Source: Sweltsa coloradensis
Taxonomy: Eukaryota > Arthropoda > Insecta > Plecoptera > Chloroperlidae
Assembly (NCBI GenBank): GCA_024449915.1
Contig: JAMZAV010000029.1
Location: 1,922,001 to 1,986,000, forward strand
Direction: 5' to 3'
Length of the DNA stretch: 64,000 nucleotides
Of the stretch, positions 45,962 through 57,900 are shown piece by piece. The translations under genes and the position numbers were made by a program. The notes below the pieces were generated by a model that made no database searches, was not told the DNA's origin, and was given only the letters and a program-made list of their open reading frames with translations. The stretch's first letter is position 1; the number at the start of each line of letters is the position of its first letter.

Positions 45962-46725
45962 CTAGGAAAACGCTTAAGTCCCGCCGCGTTGTTGGATGAG
46001 CGTAATTGGTGCATTGAGCTGCCATGTGTTATGCGGATTTTCTGTTGTTCTGTGAAAAAAATTATAACTTCAATTTTTTAAAATTAAATTAAATTTAATA
46101 AAAAATTAACTTAAATTTAATTAATCGTAATTTAAAAAAAGAAAAAAATAAAAATAGGGATTTTTATAAGAAATAATTATTCGATTGAACTCAAATTTCA
46201 CACGAATATATAAATTAATAAAATAAAGGTTCTGTGAAAAACTTATTACAATAGGATCAAGCATGTAGGTGTAAAAGTAAAAAAATTGTTTTAAAAAAGA
46301 AAAAACCACAAAGTTTCTATTTTCATTAGAAATAATTTTTCGATTGCGCTCAAATTTCACACGAATACCTAAATTCATAAAATAAGGTTATGTGAAAAAA
46401 TCATTAAAATCGGATAAAGCATGTAGATGTTATAAGTAAAATAAATTTTCAAAAAATCGAAAAAAATCGTAAAATTGCGATTTTTATGAGAAATAATTTT
46501 TCGATGGCGCTCAAAAACGTGGCAGTTCTAAGTTCAGAGATTTTGAAGGCCTCCATAAAATTTAATCGCAATTGGAGTATCGGTTTAGCCGGAATCGTGT
46601 TAACAAACAGACAAAAATACAGAAAGAAAGAAAGAAAGAAAGAAAAAAAACATTGTGGATTTTTTTCTCTAGTGTAGTGAAATGGAATCAACGCTTCGCT
46701 CGCTACGCTCGCTACGCTCATCCAA
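45962..46725 (-). mobile_element. Helitron/Helentron-like element, family A copy 6
   Basis: Both termini are intact (CTAG complement at 45962; AACGC/GCGTT stem; GGATGAGCGTAA near 45995; CGCTCATCCAA at 46715-46725), with the expected T and A host bases. Two 161-bp units. Near the 5' end the GCTACGCTC unit is duplicated, and a GAAA microsatellite sits in the poly-purine tract (46620-46645). Confidence 0.82.
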
Positions 46726-46846
46726 TAAAATAAGTATAGAATATTTAAATATAATATGTACAAATTCAATATCTCAATAATATGACCAAATAAGTTAAAA
46801 TGTCGTTTTGTGTGTAAATGGCAACGTTGGTTTACATGCTCGCGGT

Positions 46847-47063
46847 TGACCTTGGAACATACTCGCGCTTGACCTTGGAATATGAATCGTTTTTGACCTT
46901 GGAACATGCTGGCGCTTGACCTTGGAATATACATCGCGTTTGACCTTGGAACATGCTCGCGCTTGACCTCGGAACATGTCACGCTTGACCTTGGAACATG
47001 CTCATGCTTGACCTTGGAACATGCACACACTTGACCTTGGAACATGTTCTTGACTGACCTTGG
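46847..47063. repeat. 23-bp minisatellite carrying nuclear-receptor half-sites
   Basis: Ten units, each with TGACCTTGG, at 46847, 46870, 46894, 46917, 46941, 46964 (TGACCTCGG), 46986, 47009, 47032 and 47055; spacing 22-24 bp. The complement CCAAGGTCA fits the extended half-site YCAAGGYCR known for FTZ-F1/SF-1 and similar to ERR sites. An open minus-strand frame (FQGQ, VPRS repeats) is forced by the 22-24-bp unit and not maintained as a gene. Confidence 0.9.
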
Positions 47064-48939
47064 TGAAAACCAGCTATAGAATGATACCGCGTAATATATG
47101 AACACATTTTGCACAAGTCTAAAATCTGAATCATTGGCATTTAATAATAAATTTGAACATCTCAAACTCGTAAAAGAAGTAACTTTAACTAACATTACTT
47201 TGAGTTACTCGTATCATCAAGACACGTTCCACTAATACAGAAACTCTCATCAGAGAACTCAGGCTGAGACGATGATGTTGCTTTCCCCCCCCTAACCCCC
47301 CCCCCCCCCCCGCCGCCACTACTTTCGTCTGTAGGTCGCGGCCCAGAAGAGAGACGCAATTACGCACATCAATGATTGACGAACATCATTCGGGTCAGGG
47401 GGAAAAACAAAGTTTTTATGTTCTTCGCCAAATTACATCTTCTGGGGAAGGGCAAGGGAGGAGGGGAGGGGGGGGGCAGGCAATCTCTGACTGGGTTAAC
47501 TGCCCCCCAGTCTTCCAGTGTGTGTTTCGAGTTGCTTGTAGGCCAACATAGAGGGCGTTGTTGAGTGCATTATATTGTTAGTTAGTTTATGACAACACGG
47601 ACTGATGACTATTATACTTAGCATTGCTAACGTAAATTTTCGATCTGAACTCAATTTTTTTGTAAATATCTTTTCATGAATAATAATTGTTTGTACTATA
47701 GGTGCGTCTTTGAAACAAAAAGTAAAAGTGAAATTACGAAAACGATATGTTTTTGAATAGGTTCCCATTGGAATGTTTTTTTACTACGAAAAACAGGAAT
47801 CCGGCACAATTCCATTGTCCAGTGAAAAAAAACAATGTTGAATTAGTTATACGTAAATCGCTGTCTTTACCCAATATAATGTCGTTCCTTTTTCCCTTTT
47901 TTCCTCTATTTAGTTTGTATTTTAATTTATGAAACGTCAACAAGGTTTATTTTTTAATATCAAATCACACTAGGATAATAAGTTAAATGTATTATAAACT
48001 ATACCTTGCCGATATTTTCGAAAACTTGGACCCGCATCATCATTTAATGTTGCCTTCTCGTCATTATTTAAGATCATGATAGATAACTGTTACTAGGATA
48101 TGTAAACGGTATAGTTCTTGTACAGTGTAGACAAAATGACTACTGTACCTAATTATTTGAAACAAACGTCAAAAATTATTATACATCGTTAGTATGCAAA
48201 TTTATTAATTTTGCGTTATTCATGATGATCGGGGGAAAATGTGTACGCTCTCAAATGGTGTTCATAAATTATTAAAATAAAAAGACCTTCAAGGTAGATT
48301 TTTTAGGACTAAATATCTAAACACTACACGGAGTAATTTGGTTCGAATCAACACAAACCCGCCTTATTAGTACAAAAACGCGAAAATTGTATTTTATAAC
48401 GTAAAAGTGTGTTCTAATAATTTCAGTACCTATAAGTCTTTTATTTACTCTTGGCATGTTTTTTAAAAATTCCTCGTAATTCTGCTTTTTTCAACTACTG
48501 CATAATAATAATCAGTTTTATGCGCAATTCTGATGTAGCCAAGGTCAACCGTCATCCTAAGAAAACGTAGGTTCTTAGGCTTCGAGCTTAAGTGTCATAT
48601 TATGAATTGATCTTTTTGAACTCAAATATAAATCAAGTGTTCAGTATCCTGTGAGTTGTTAATGTGACAGGGGATGCCAGTTAAGTTAAGACAGGAACTC
48701 ATTTAGATTTGAAGCGTTCAATAAAGTATGAAAGATAAGAATACGATTCTGTCAATATAGTCTATAAAATGTATAAAAGAAAGGAAAGTGACAAGCTAAA
48801 AATGGGTAAAATAAGATAAAATTTTTGAAATACACAAGTACGTTAAAAACATAAATTCATAATCTAAATTACATAATATGTAGGCTACTACTCGTATTTA
48901 TGTATAGCGTCAATTATTTATACAAAAAGGAGCACAGCT
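47064..48939. other. No gene seen; paired C-run and G-run
   Basis: A C-run (47285-47311) followed about 150 bases later by a G-run block (47443-47478) on the same strand. The rest is AT-rich and has no recognisable frame. Confidence 0.5.
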
Positions 48940-49075
48940 CCCACATTAGCATCACTTTTTCTGTCCGTCTGTTTGAGTGTCACGTCTCATGATTGAGATT
49001 GACGTGTGGTATTTTGTCAGCTTTGCCCTTCAACAAGGATGATACAGAATGATTTGGTAAACCTTGGGGTAAACA
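48940..49075 (-). repeat. Repeat family F, copy 3
   Basis: Complement of CATCCTTGTTGAAGGGCAAA, CATGAGACGTGACACTCAAA and CAGACGGACAG matches the copy at 51105. It may extend to about 49280, where GC is higher. Confidence 0.55.
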
Positions 49076-49500
49076 GGGTAGTAAAGAGCTGACCCTGTAT
49101 TTGTGGGCAGTACTTATTTCGCCGCTCTTCATTCGAGCGGAATAAGTAGTCTTGTGGCCTGTCAACCCTTAATGCCTGATGGCGCGTGCGGTCAGCGTTG
49201 TCGATGAGGAGGCGCCACTCTTTCAACACAATAGAAAAGCAATTTAAATGTGTAGTGTTTGAAGCGAGTTCTATTTGGCAACGTAGAGCCACGCGTTATC
49301 CAAGTGGTAGGTCCCGGTTTTTACGAAGGTATAATTGGTACACGAGTCAGCCTATTTGTAAATTTAGTTTCTTTGAGGGATTAGCACTGCACACAAATTC
49401 AAGAACTGAATTTTAACTAGCCCCCAAAAACTTAAAAAAGCATGTTCCGTCACCAACGACATTAATGTACGGGCGAACAGGTAACGAACCATTCACTCAT

Positions 49501-49580
49501 TTATTTATTTATATATATATTTATTTAACTTCTATCATATTCAGTTATAAAAACGGATTTAAAAAAGAGGATCACAAAAA
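49501..49580 (-). mobile_element. SINE tail of variant type
   Basis: Complement of TTTTTATAACTGAATATGAT, AGAAGTTAAATAAATA, with an expanded AT tail at 49501-49525. Confidence 0.5.
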
Positions 49581-50191
49581 AAAACTTAGAAGATAAAATG
49601 CAGACACAAAAACGAACTAAAGTGACTAAAGTTTAAATAGTAATTTTTCAACAATAATGTATAATATATGCGCTAGACCAACCCGGACCACCACCAAAAT
49701 GGTCAGTACGAGACGAAATCTTGATTAAGATATAATTAATTTTCTAGTTTTTCATTACAATATATTTTACAAAATTAATAATCTTTTAGAATGTATATAT
49801 TTTTAGACGACGTTCAGAACAAATTCAATTTTTTTTTTTCAATTGTCGTTTTTGTGAAATAACCTGGTGAAATATTTGAAATGTGACGAATTTCAGGCTG
49901 GCTGTAATGAACACGTACACTCTGTACTTTACTTAGAGAGCATGCTCCATCATTGTCTAAGTTTTTTGTTGTTACGTAAAAAGGTTTTTAATGGACTTTA
50001 ATGGAGAAAGAACATTATTCACGTGGAGTGAAATAAAAGATACAAATGTAAAACTCTACATACTACTACCATTAATCGAGTAAAAGAGTTTAGTCGAACG
50101 AATGGATTACCTTTGTTTTGTTTTCGTTTTTTTTTCTTTTGAAGTACTTTATGGTTGGCAAAATGTTTTTTTCACACTTACTAATGCTTTT
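49581..50191. other. No gene seen; unassigned sequence
   Basis: AT-rich and without long frames. Confidence 0.5.
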
Positions 50192-50813
50192 TTAAAGGAG
50201 CTATTACCCCAAAAAATATTTTTTACCACATAATCTATAGCATTCTACACTCAAATGATAGTTTAAAAAATTATATATTGTAACTGTGATTTTACACGAA
50301 TTTTTCAATTTTTTTGATCAAAAAATTTGAGAAAATTGGCGTTTTGGGAATCTTCTTGAATCGGCTTTAATTTGCATCTTTTTTGTTCCACATAGATACT
50401 AGAGCATTATACCAATCTAAAATGGTTCTTTGAAACTGTGCACAAATATACACTCAAAGACGCAAAAATATGCATTCCAAAATCACACTCCTTCTTGGTT
50501 ATCAGCATATTTTGACCGAATTACTTGCCCAAATTACAAAACACAATATAGAGGATTTACAGAAAAGGTACGTCAATAATGGCCAGTATTTTTTCGGATC
50601 AAAATCCTCCAAGGTCACGGGGCTTAAAGTTCGTTCCAATGTTATTTCTTATGGGAGATTTTTGCCGATGGGACCTAGCTTGAAAAATACTAAGTTCGAC
50701 ATTTTTTCCGGGTCATGATGGACCCATTAATTTGTCTGTTGATTTCTTAATTCATAACTAGTTAGCACGAATGAAATACATTTTTTTGAGTGAAGCGGGT
50801 GAATACCCTTTTA
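50192..50813 (+). mobile_element. TIR family D, full copy 2
   Basis: Left TTAAAGGAGCTATTACCCC and right GCGGGTGAATACCCTTTTA; TTA at both junctions. About 620 bp. The 82-codon frame (50470-50718) overlaps the conserved core but has no transposase motif and is not open in copy 1. Confidence 0.78.
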
Positions 50814-51104
50814 CATTAATATATATTTTTTTCAAATATAAGATAAAATAACGCTGATTAAAGAACTTGTACGTTATGAAACCACGGATACGGGAGTACT
50901 AAAAGACGGAGCAATGCTTTTCAATCAACAGATCATCAAAATATACAAAATTGAGAGAAAAAAGTTATTTTTGCCATTTCGTTTTGATGATGTTGGAAGT
51001 CCTGGGCCCAAGAGGAGAAGCGTTAAAATATTTTGGAGGCAATAATTCTGGGTGCTGATGGATATTAACGTAAAAATATTTTCTGTTCCACCATTTAAAT
51101 CCCG

Positions 51105-51305
51105 TTGTTGGTGGAGGTGCCGAGTATTTGTATGTCAAGTTTGGTTGAGGCTAGCCTCGCCCCTGGCTGGTCACCAAAACATTCAGCATCATTCTTGTTG
51201 AAGGGAAAGCCAACAATAAAACGTATGTTAATCGGATGTCGTGCTTGGGTATTATCGTGAGATGTGACACACGCACAGACGGACGGAAACACAGAAATGT
51301 GATAA
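51105..51305 (+). repeat. Repeat family F, copy 4
   Basis: TTGGTGGAGGTGCCGAG, TGTTGAAGGGAAAGCC, TTAATCGGATGTCGTG, CGTGAGATGTGACACACGCA and CAGACGGACGGA. It stops directly before the rolling-circle end at 51309. Confidence 0.6.
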
Positions 51306-51308
51306 ATA

Positions 51309-51559
51309 CTAGGGAAACGCCAAAGTCGTTGTTAAACGACTGAGTGAGCCATGTGTTGAGTACCCCGTAACATTCCCTTTCTAGCCTATCATAGGCTAGA
51401 ATTGCGCTTTATGGCCTTAAGTTGACGCGCTCTTATTCCAACTAAACTGAAAAACCCTATTATTTACCAATTTAATTATCAAACTTAAATGCAAATGTTC
51501 CCGGGTACCCAACACATGACTCGCTCACTCGTCTAACAACGACTTTGGCGTTTCACTAG
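51309..51559. mobile_element. Two rolling-circle 3' ends in inverted orientation
   Basis: The left arm (51309-51367; CTAGGGAAACGCCAAAGTCG, TTAAACGACTGAGTGAGCCA, TGTGTTGAGTACCCCG) is the inverted form of the right arm (51502-51559; CGGGTACCCAACACATGACT, CGCTCACTCGTCTAACAACG, ACTTTGGCGTTTCACTAG). Each arm has all parts of a 3' end: inverted-repeat partner, hairpin AACG/CGTT, CTAG, with T outside on its own strand. A central short palindrome TAGCCTATCATAGGCTA lies near 51387. Confidence 0.75.
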
Positions 51560-51561
51560 TC

Positions 51562-51660
51562 TAGTTGGCTAAAGCGCCCTTATAGCCGAAATGTGGGAGA
51601 CGTGGGTTCAATCCCCTGGTCGGGAAAGATTTTGTAATTTCTAGATTGTATTTAAAAATT
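51562..51660 (+). mobile_element. SINE-3-like tRNA-related fragment
   Basis: AGTTGGCTAAAGCGCCC (A-box-like), then GTGGGTTCAATCCCC (B-box with one change), CGGGAAAGATTTTGTAATTT and an AT tail. It matches 25215-25320 in its 3' half. No proper anticodon arm can be drawn. Confidence 0.5.
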
Positions 51661-52158
51661 ATTAAATATGTTTTGAAATGCATATAACGCAGTGTAGTCC
51701 ATCATCTGTGAAACAAACATAACCAGAAAACATAGCCAGTACGAAATACATAAATATTGCAAGGTTACTCAATCTACGAGCGAATTTGGGGGTACCTTGA
51801 CGCACAACATTCGACAGACCTTGCATGGACACGGCATTTCACAGCCAGGTAAATAACAAACAAAAAATATATTTTCAAAATCTTAACCATTGTCGTTAAA
51901 ATAATTTCTAAACATTGGAAGTCTATTTTTCAGTTTATTATTTGTTGTAGGTTTAAATCACAATGGATCTAGCTGTTTTTGTTAGCAGTTCTCAGTAAAC
52001 TCGTACCGGATGTCTGTTTAAAATATCAGCGCAATCTGTTCAGCGATTCGGCTGATTTTCAACGTACACACACGCACGCACGCACGCACGCAGACTAACG
52101 AATGAGCGCCATTTAAGTTGAATGGAGATCACTCCGTTCGCTGCGCTCACTCGTTTAA

Positions 52159-53377
52159 TGAGGAAGCTTTGCTATCTTCACTTGATATTTTTTTTAACTC
52201 TTCTCTCTTTTCTAGTAGTAATTATTCACATTACCAGGAATTGAGCAATCTTGTGTTTTCATTCAAGATCAAAAAATATTTTTATTTTTTATTTTTTAAA
52301 TATGAATTGTCAGAAGACAAGGAATTCATGTTAAGTAATACTTAGAACCTGTTTGCAAAAACCAATTAGGCCTATATGAATGGAACTTTTGTTGAAATTA
52401 TAAAATAATTAATCAAAACTTAAATAAAACAACACAACAACATACCATGAACATTAATTTGAATTATACACATAGCTAGAAAAGTATGTTGATCTACACA
52501 ATAATATGAAAGCTTAGTTTCCCATTAAAAGCTTTTTCCAAAAACAAAAAGCAAACCCAGCAACGAATGTTTGTAATACCATTACCAGTTGGTTCTAACC
52601 AAATAAGTTAAGTTTGAGCTTGGTGTGAAGTACTTTACAAAACGAAACATAAGTTAAACTTCTAGTTAGTTATACGTTATTTTTATGTTTGTTTTCCGTG
52701 GTTATAATCACGCATTCTGGCATTTGTTTCACACAGCCGGGTAGTGAAATATTTTCAGTTTCACTCCGACTATTTGCAATTTTTGTTGAATTCCTTCGTG
52801 TTCTAGCTGTAGATACACAAACAAATAACTTCTCAACCCCTGACAGGTTGTTTGCCATTTTCAGTTTCTCGCGCGGTTTACAAGACAGATGGATTTCGTT
52901 TACGTGGTTTAATATTCGCAACCCTGGGTGACAAAAGAGAAAATAGTTGTTCCTTCCAGAAAGTTTTTCAATCAATGGAAAACTCTTCAATGCCATGCGC
53001 TTTTCTTAAATGTTTCTCGTCTAAAGGGGGTGGGGTGGGGGTGGAGGGGGCGGCTTTGAAATGTAAATAGCAGTCTAAAGCCGCGAAAACTTCATCTGAT
53101 TCTATTTGGCTATAAAGTGGTAATTATCAGCCACCATGCTAATCAAGTATAGTGTTTTCAAAATAAAATACTCAATACACGTTTTATTGTTCAAAAGTCA
53201 GTCGTAATGATAAGCCCATCATACCTTACTGTTTTCACTAGTATAAAAGTGAAGAAGACTCCCGCTGAGTAAGTAAATTCCCAGATTTAATTAAGTAAAG
53301 ATTCTTTTCCCGAAACTTTTTCCTTTTATAGAATTTACATATTATATAAAAGAGACTTAAAATAAACCTGTTTTAAA
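52159..53377. other. No gene seen; unassigned sequence
   Basis: Frames of 72-108 codons overlap on both strands between 52670 and 53070 and have no recognised domain. A G-rich run lies at 53028-53052. Confidence 0.45.
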
Positions 53378-54723
53378 CTAGGAAAACGATTAAGTCCCGT
53401 CGCGTTGATGGATGAGCTTTTTTGTAAGTTTTTAGTTTGCCTGGGATCTATTTACTTATCAAGTGTCTTTTGAACGCATTGTTGGTGATTGCAAGTTTCT
53501 ATTGTTACTTGTAAATTTTTATTATAAACCTAAAATAAAACTCATATTAAAACCTTTCTTCTATAAATTCTGGCTAACGTTTTCAACTTTTTCTTTCAAA
53601 AAGCAATACATCAACATGACCTTAATGTCCATGTGAAATATGAACGTTGTAGCCCCACCAGTTTGATCAGAATCGGCCCAAATGTCACGAAAATATCGCA
53701 CTAAAAATCGAAAAAAATCGTAAAAGTACGATATTCACTAGGAAAACGCTTAAGTCCCGCCGCGTTGTTGGATGAGCGTAATTGGTGCATTGAGCTGCCA
53801 TGTGTTATGCGGATTTTCTGTTGTTCTGTGAAAAAATCATTACTAAGTTGAAGATTTTTTTAAAAATTAAATTAAATTAAATGAAAAATTAACTTAATTT
53901 TTTTTAAATTAATTGCAATTTTAAAAAAGGAAAAAAAATCGTAATATTGAAATTTTCATAAGAAATAATTATTTGATTGCGCACAAATTTTACACAAATA
54001 TATCAATTTATAAAATTAAGGTTCTGTGAAAAAATTATTACAATAGGATAAAACATGTAGGTGTTATAAGTCAAAGAATTGTTTTAAAAAAGAAAAAAAA
54101 CGTAAAATTTCGATTTTCATGAGAAATAGTTTTTTGATTGCGCTCAATTTTCACACGAATACCTAAATTCATGAAATTAAGGTTCTGTCAAAAAATCATT
54201 AAAATCGGACAAAGCATGTAGGTGTTATAAGCTGAAGAAATTTTTTTTAAATCGAAAAAAATCGTAAAATTGCGATTTTCATGAGAAATAATTTTTCGAT
54301 TGCGCTCAAAAACGTGGCAGTTCTTCGATCAGAGATTTCGAAGGCCTCCATAAAATTTCATCGCAATTGGAGTATCGGTTTAGCCGGAATCGTGTTAACA
54401 GACACACAAAAATACAGAAAAAAAAAAAAAAGAAAAAAAAAAAAACATTCCGGATTTTTTTCTCCAGTGTAGTGAAATGGAATCTTCGCTTCGCTCGCTA
54501 CGCTCGCTACGCTCATCCAATGAGAAATAATTTTTCGATTGCGCTCAAAAACGTGGCAGTTCTAAGTTCAGAGATTTCGAAGGTCCCCTCCAATTGTCAT
54601 CAAGATCGCATATGCCGTTTGCTCGGAATCGTGCGAACAAACAGACAGAGAGAAAAAAAACAAAATTAAAGCAAATTTTTTGTAGGGGTCAGTGAAATTG
54701 AAGTCTTCGCTTCGCTCATCCAA
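53378..54723 (-). mobile_element. Rolling-circle-like element, family B, interrupted by family A
   Basis: The 3' part (53378-53737) has CTAG and hairpin remnants (one stem mismatch, GATTAAGTCCCGTCGCG) and a single copy of the GTGCGATATTTTCGTG unit. The 5' part (54521-54723) ends in CGCTTCGCTCATCCAA with A as host base. The two halves join exactly when the family A copy at 53738-54520 is removed, matching 28605-29408. Confidence 0.82.
53738..54520 (-). mobile_element. Helitron/Helentron-like element, family A copy 7 (nested)
   Basis: Intact termini and hairpin; two 161-bp units; GCTACGCTC duplicated at the 5' end, as in copy 6. It is inserted in family B at the site TTCA|TGAG, giving an A/T junction without target duplication. 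The 100-codon plus-strand frame across the junction is a shadow. Confidence 0.88.
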
Positions 54724-57700
54724 TCATTAAACTAAGATATAGTTTTTAAACAACCCATATTCGTTCAAATGGGCCAAACAAACTAATTGATTTAATGTTA
54801 AATATCTTATTAATGTCGTACGGTTCATTCAGAATTAACCTTGAACAACACATTTAGGTCTAAATATCCACTTTCGTCGTAAATCTTCAAAAATAACTTT
54901 AGGAATGACATCAAAGAGAAACTGAAAATAAACTGTGTTTAAATTAACACTGACTGTTATTCGAATGGGATTATAATATTTCCTAGAGAGAAAGTTCACT
55001 ACTCTTGTATCATAATAATCTTCTCTTAGCAAATTAGTTTAATATGAAGTAGGTGGTCCATAGAAATGACGTCTTAGTATCTGTACTCTCATCGAAGCTA
55101 TTACGAAAGGGTAGGGATGCTCGATGTAATAATCTTGATGGCTTCTAGGCCAGGACATCTCACCCTTCACCGAGGCTTAGTTACCACGTGCTCTTGACAT
55201 GTGAAGGCCACACGCCTAGTCACTAATTCACCTCCACTCTTTGTGGTATACTTAAACTAGACTAATAAATTCACCTAATACACTGACTTAAGTGATGTGA
55301 GATCGTTACCCATGTGATCTAGAATAGTCGCCATTAATAAAGCAACTTCTCGCGCAAGCTGACCCCCCCCCTCCCCCCCCCCCCCCACGCCACCCGCACA
55401 CATTTCTCGTCTCTCCGTCCCAACTTCGCAACCGCCTAAATCGAGGGTACCCAGAGGGCACTGAATTATATAAGGCAGTTATGAAAACTTATGATTACAA
55501 TATCATTTTATAGGACGCAAGTTTAAATGTCGTCTGCAATAAGTCACTGTTAAAAACTTCCTATTTATTATGGCTGTAAAATAGGAAGTTTGGGTTTCTT
55601 AGAAAGTTTTTATTGACTATTTCAAAGGTTTAATACCTTTGGTAGTAAAGAAATTAAACGGGTGTGTTAAAAAGTGAACTTTGGGATTTGGGATTGTTAG
55701 TATAAAAATGGTAGCCCCGTAACGTTTTAATGATACTACTGCATGGGTTAAGGTTTAAACTAAAGCTAAATTAAATGCCGACATTACTTAATTAAAACAC
55801 AAATAATACTTTTAATTCTTACGTCATAATAACTTGTTTAATAAACTCCTTTGTACCTCGCATACTAAATGTTTACCTTTAAATTTATATTATTATGGTG
55901 AGAAACGTAGTCTTGCAGCTTTCACTCCAAAATAAAGAAAAACACAGTTATATAGCCACTTTAACCGACGTAGTAGGAAATATGTGTACGATAATAATGA
56001 TAATTTTGTAAACATGGAAATGGGAGAGAATCTTTGATAATACTATTTAATATTAAAGTATTCACTTAAAAAAATCATTACTATTTTCATCAGGTTTTAT
56101 GTTCTAAGAATATCGCTGTATAAATAGTTCGTAGCTAGCTATATTATATTATTACAATTATGACCACATTAAAAAATACTAATTTAATTTCAAGTTATTG
56201 TGCTAGAAAAAAATTTGAATATTATAACACAGTGCTTCTCCTCAAATATGAAATAATCATACCTTTTTTTTTATCAAAGGGTAATGATTATGATTCTTCG
56301 TAAATGAATTTGTATAAATTTTACTAAAACTTGATACAATTCTTATAGTAGATAAAGATTGACCTATAATTTAAGATTACATGTATATTTAGTCATCATT
56401 CACCCAGAATAAAATTGAACTGTTCAATATGCAACTAAAATATATTCAAGTATTGGTTTTTATAAAATGATGAAAATGAAATTAAACTGAAAAAGTGTTT
56501 AATAACTCGAGTCTTATGTTGTATGGTGACAGTAGCCAAAGCTTTGCCTAAAGTGCAAGACAATTTAGAAAATAATTTAACTGAAATAATTATATTCAAT
56601 TAAGAGGAAACTGTAAACTGTGCATGCGCATGGTTACTGAAAATCCAAAATTACTATCTCAACACACACATTATATTAGTATAACGTGTGTCAATCAAAT
56701 CACTTGTTTTACAATATTCATTCTGAACGCTAAAAGAATCCTGGGATTTGTTAGTTGCGCTACTTGTTAACCTGGATATACATTATAAATTACACATTTA
56801 GAATTCTTATTAGCTATAAACAAGGTTTTTTGTATCACTATACATTTCTCTGTACTTCATTCATTTGTTATTATATGGTAAATATTTCATACAAAGAACT
56901 TAAGTTAAATATATAAATACGTTTAGTACTGCATATCCAATGCAACATTCTGCTAGGAGACACGTCAAATATATTAAAATTTACTTCATTTAATGCAACA
57001 TCTTGCTAGAACATTTGAAAGGTTAGGTAAATAAAAACATGTCAACAGATTTATAAACTAAGTTGAATTATTTTGAAAACAATCTCTTACAAAAACATTA
57101 TACTTCACATCCATTTTGACATCTTAAATGTAATATATTTTACGTATATCTTCCCTCTGGCTATCCTCCGCTAGAAGATTAACTAAATTTTTATTTATTT
57201 TCCAGTAGATTTCTCAAGAAAAAAAATCATGTATTCAGTAACGTTTTTAATATATCCCGCAAAAAATTCTGAAACTTTGATTAAAAAAGTTTTTGAAAGG
57301 AGAACTAAGTCATTCAGAAACAGACGCTCTACCGAGCCCCACAACTTCGCTGACCAACGAAGTAAACTCTCACGGGCTAGGCCAGACCTGGCCGTGGGAA
57401 TATTTTAATAAATACATATTGAATTAGTTTAAAATATATAAACTGCAACCTTCATCATATTTCGTATGATGGTACGCAGCACCCTTGTTTACAATGTTGA
57501 GAAATAATCCCTCCACAATTTCCTTTCTGTCATCGATTGGTATTTTGAATTCGAAATTTCTGTAGTGTCAGTAATATACATATGATTTGCTGTTCCTGAT
57601 TTTTTACAAACCTCATATTCGTTTGAGTGGGATTGTCTAATAAATAATTAATTTTTATTTTTTTTCCTTTCCCCCCCCCCCCCGAACCCATTTTATTTGT

Positions 57701-57848
57701 GTTCATTAATTAATTGCATTTAATATCCTTTTTTAATTTGGAACCAAAATTAATGTTTAAATATATTTTTGTTGTAATATTAGTATTTATTATTTAACTG
57801 TAGGTAATTGTAGTGTCTGCATCTATATGTAATAACATTTATTTAGTT
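54724..57848. other. No gene seen; C-run at 55360-55386
   Basis: AT-rich, with a C-run block around 55363-55386. A short GC-rich patch at about 57326-57400 contains GCTCTACCGAGC, an A-box-like string in minus sense, without a partner B-box. No frame is recognised. Confidence 0.5.
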
Positions 57849-57900
57849 GACCTCCTTTGTAAATCAGTTTTTTTAACTGAATAGGATAGACGTTAGAAAA
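57849..57900 (+). mobile_element. SINE tail of variant type
   Basis: GACCTCCTTTGTAAATCAG, TAACTGAATAGGATAGACGT. Head and body are not seen upstream. Confidence 0.55.

Larger units (their letters stand above)
51309..52158 (-). mobile_element. Rolling-circle-like element, family D2
   Basis: The 5' end is at 52158 (complement TTAAACGAGTGAGCGCAGCG, host base A); the 3' end is at 51309 with CTAG and host T. The 5' inverted repeat TTAAACGAGTGAGCG matches its own 3' partner (CTCACTCGT(C/T)TAA). An ACGC tandem run sits at 52072-52092. The interior includes the inverted 3' end (to 51559) and a SINE-3-like piece, so the single-element reading is an inference; two adjacent elements would also explain it. 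Confidence 0.5.

Noticed and set aside
46847..47063. CRISPR-like array (regular 23-bp spacing)
   Set aside because: Units are tandem and similar throughout with no unique spacers, and the genome is clearly eukaryotic.
46449..47195. 248-codon minus-strand frame with repeated FQGQ and VPRS
   Set aside because: The frame runs through the 23-bp minisatellite and on into the antisense of a family A element, so it is a composite of non-coding repeats.
57320..57400. tRNA-like A-box string in minus sense
   Set aside because: There is no B-box at the right distance and no cloverleaf.
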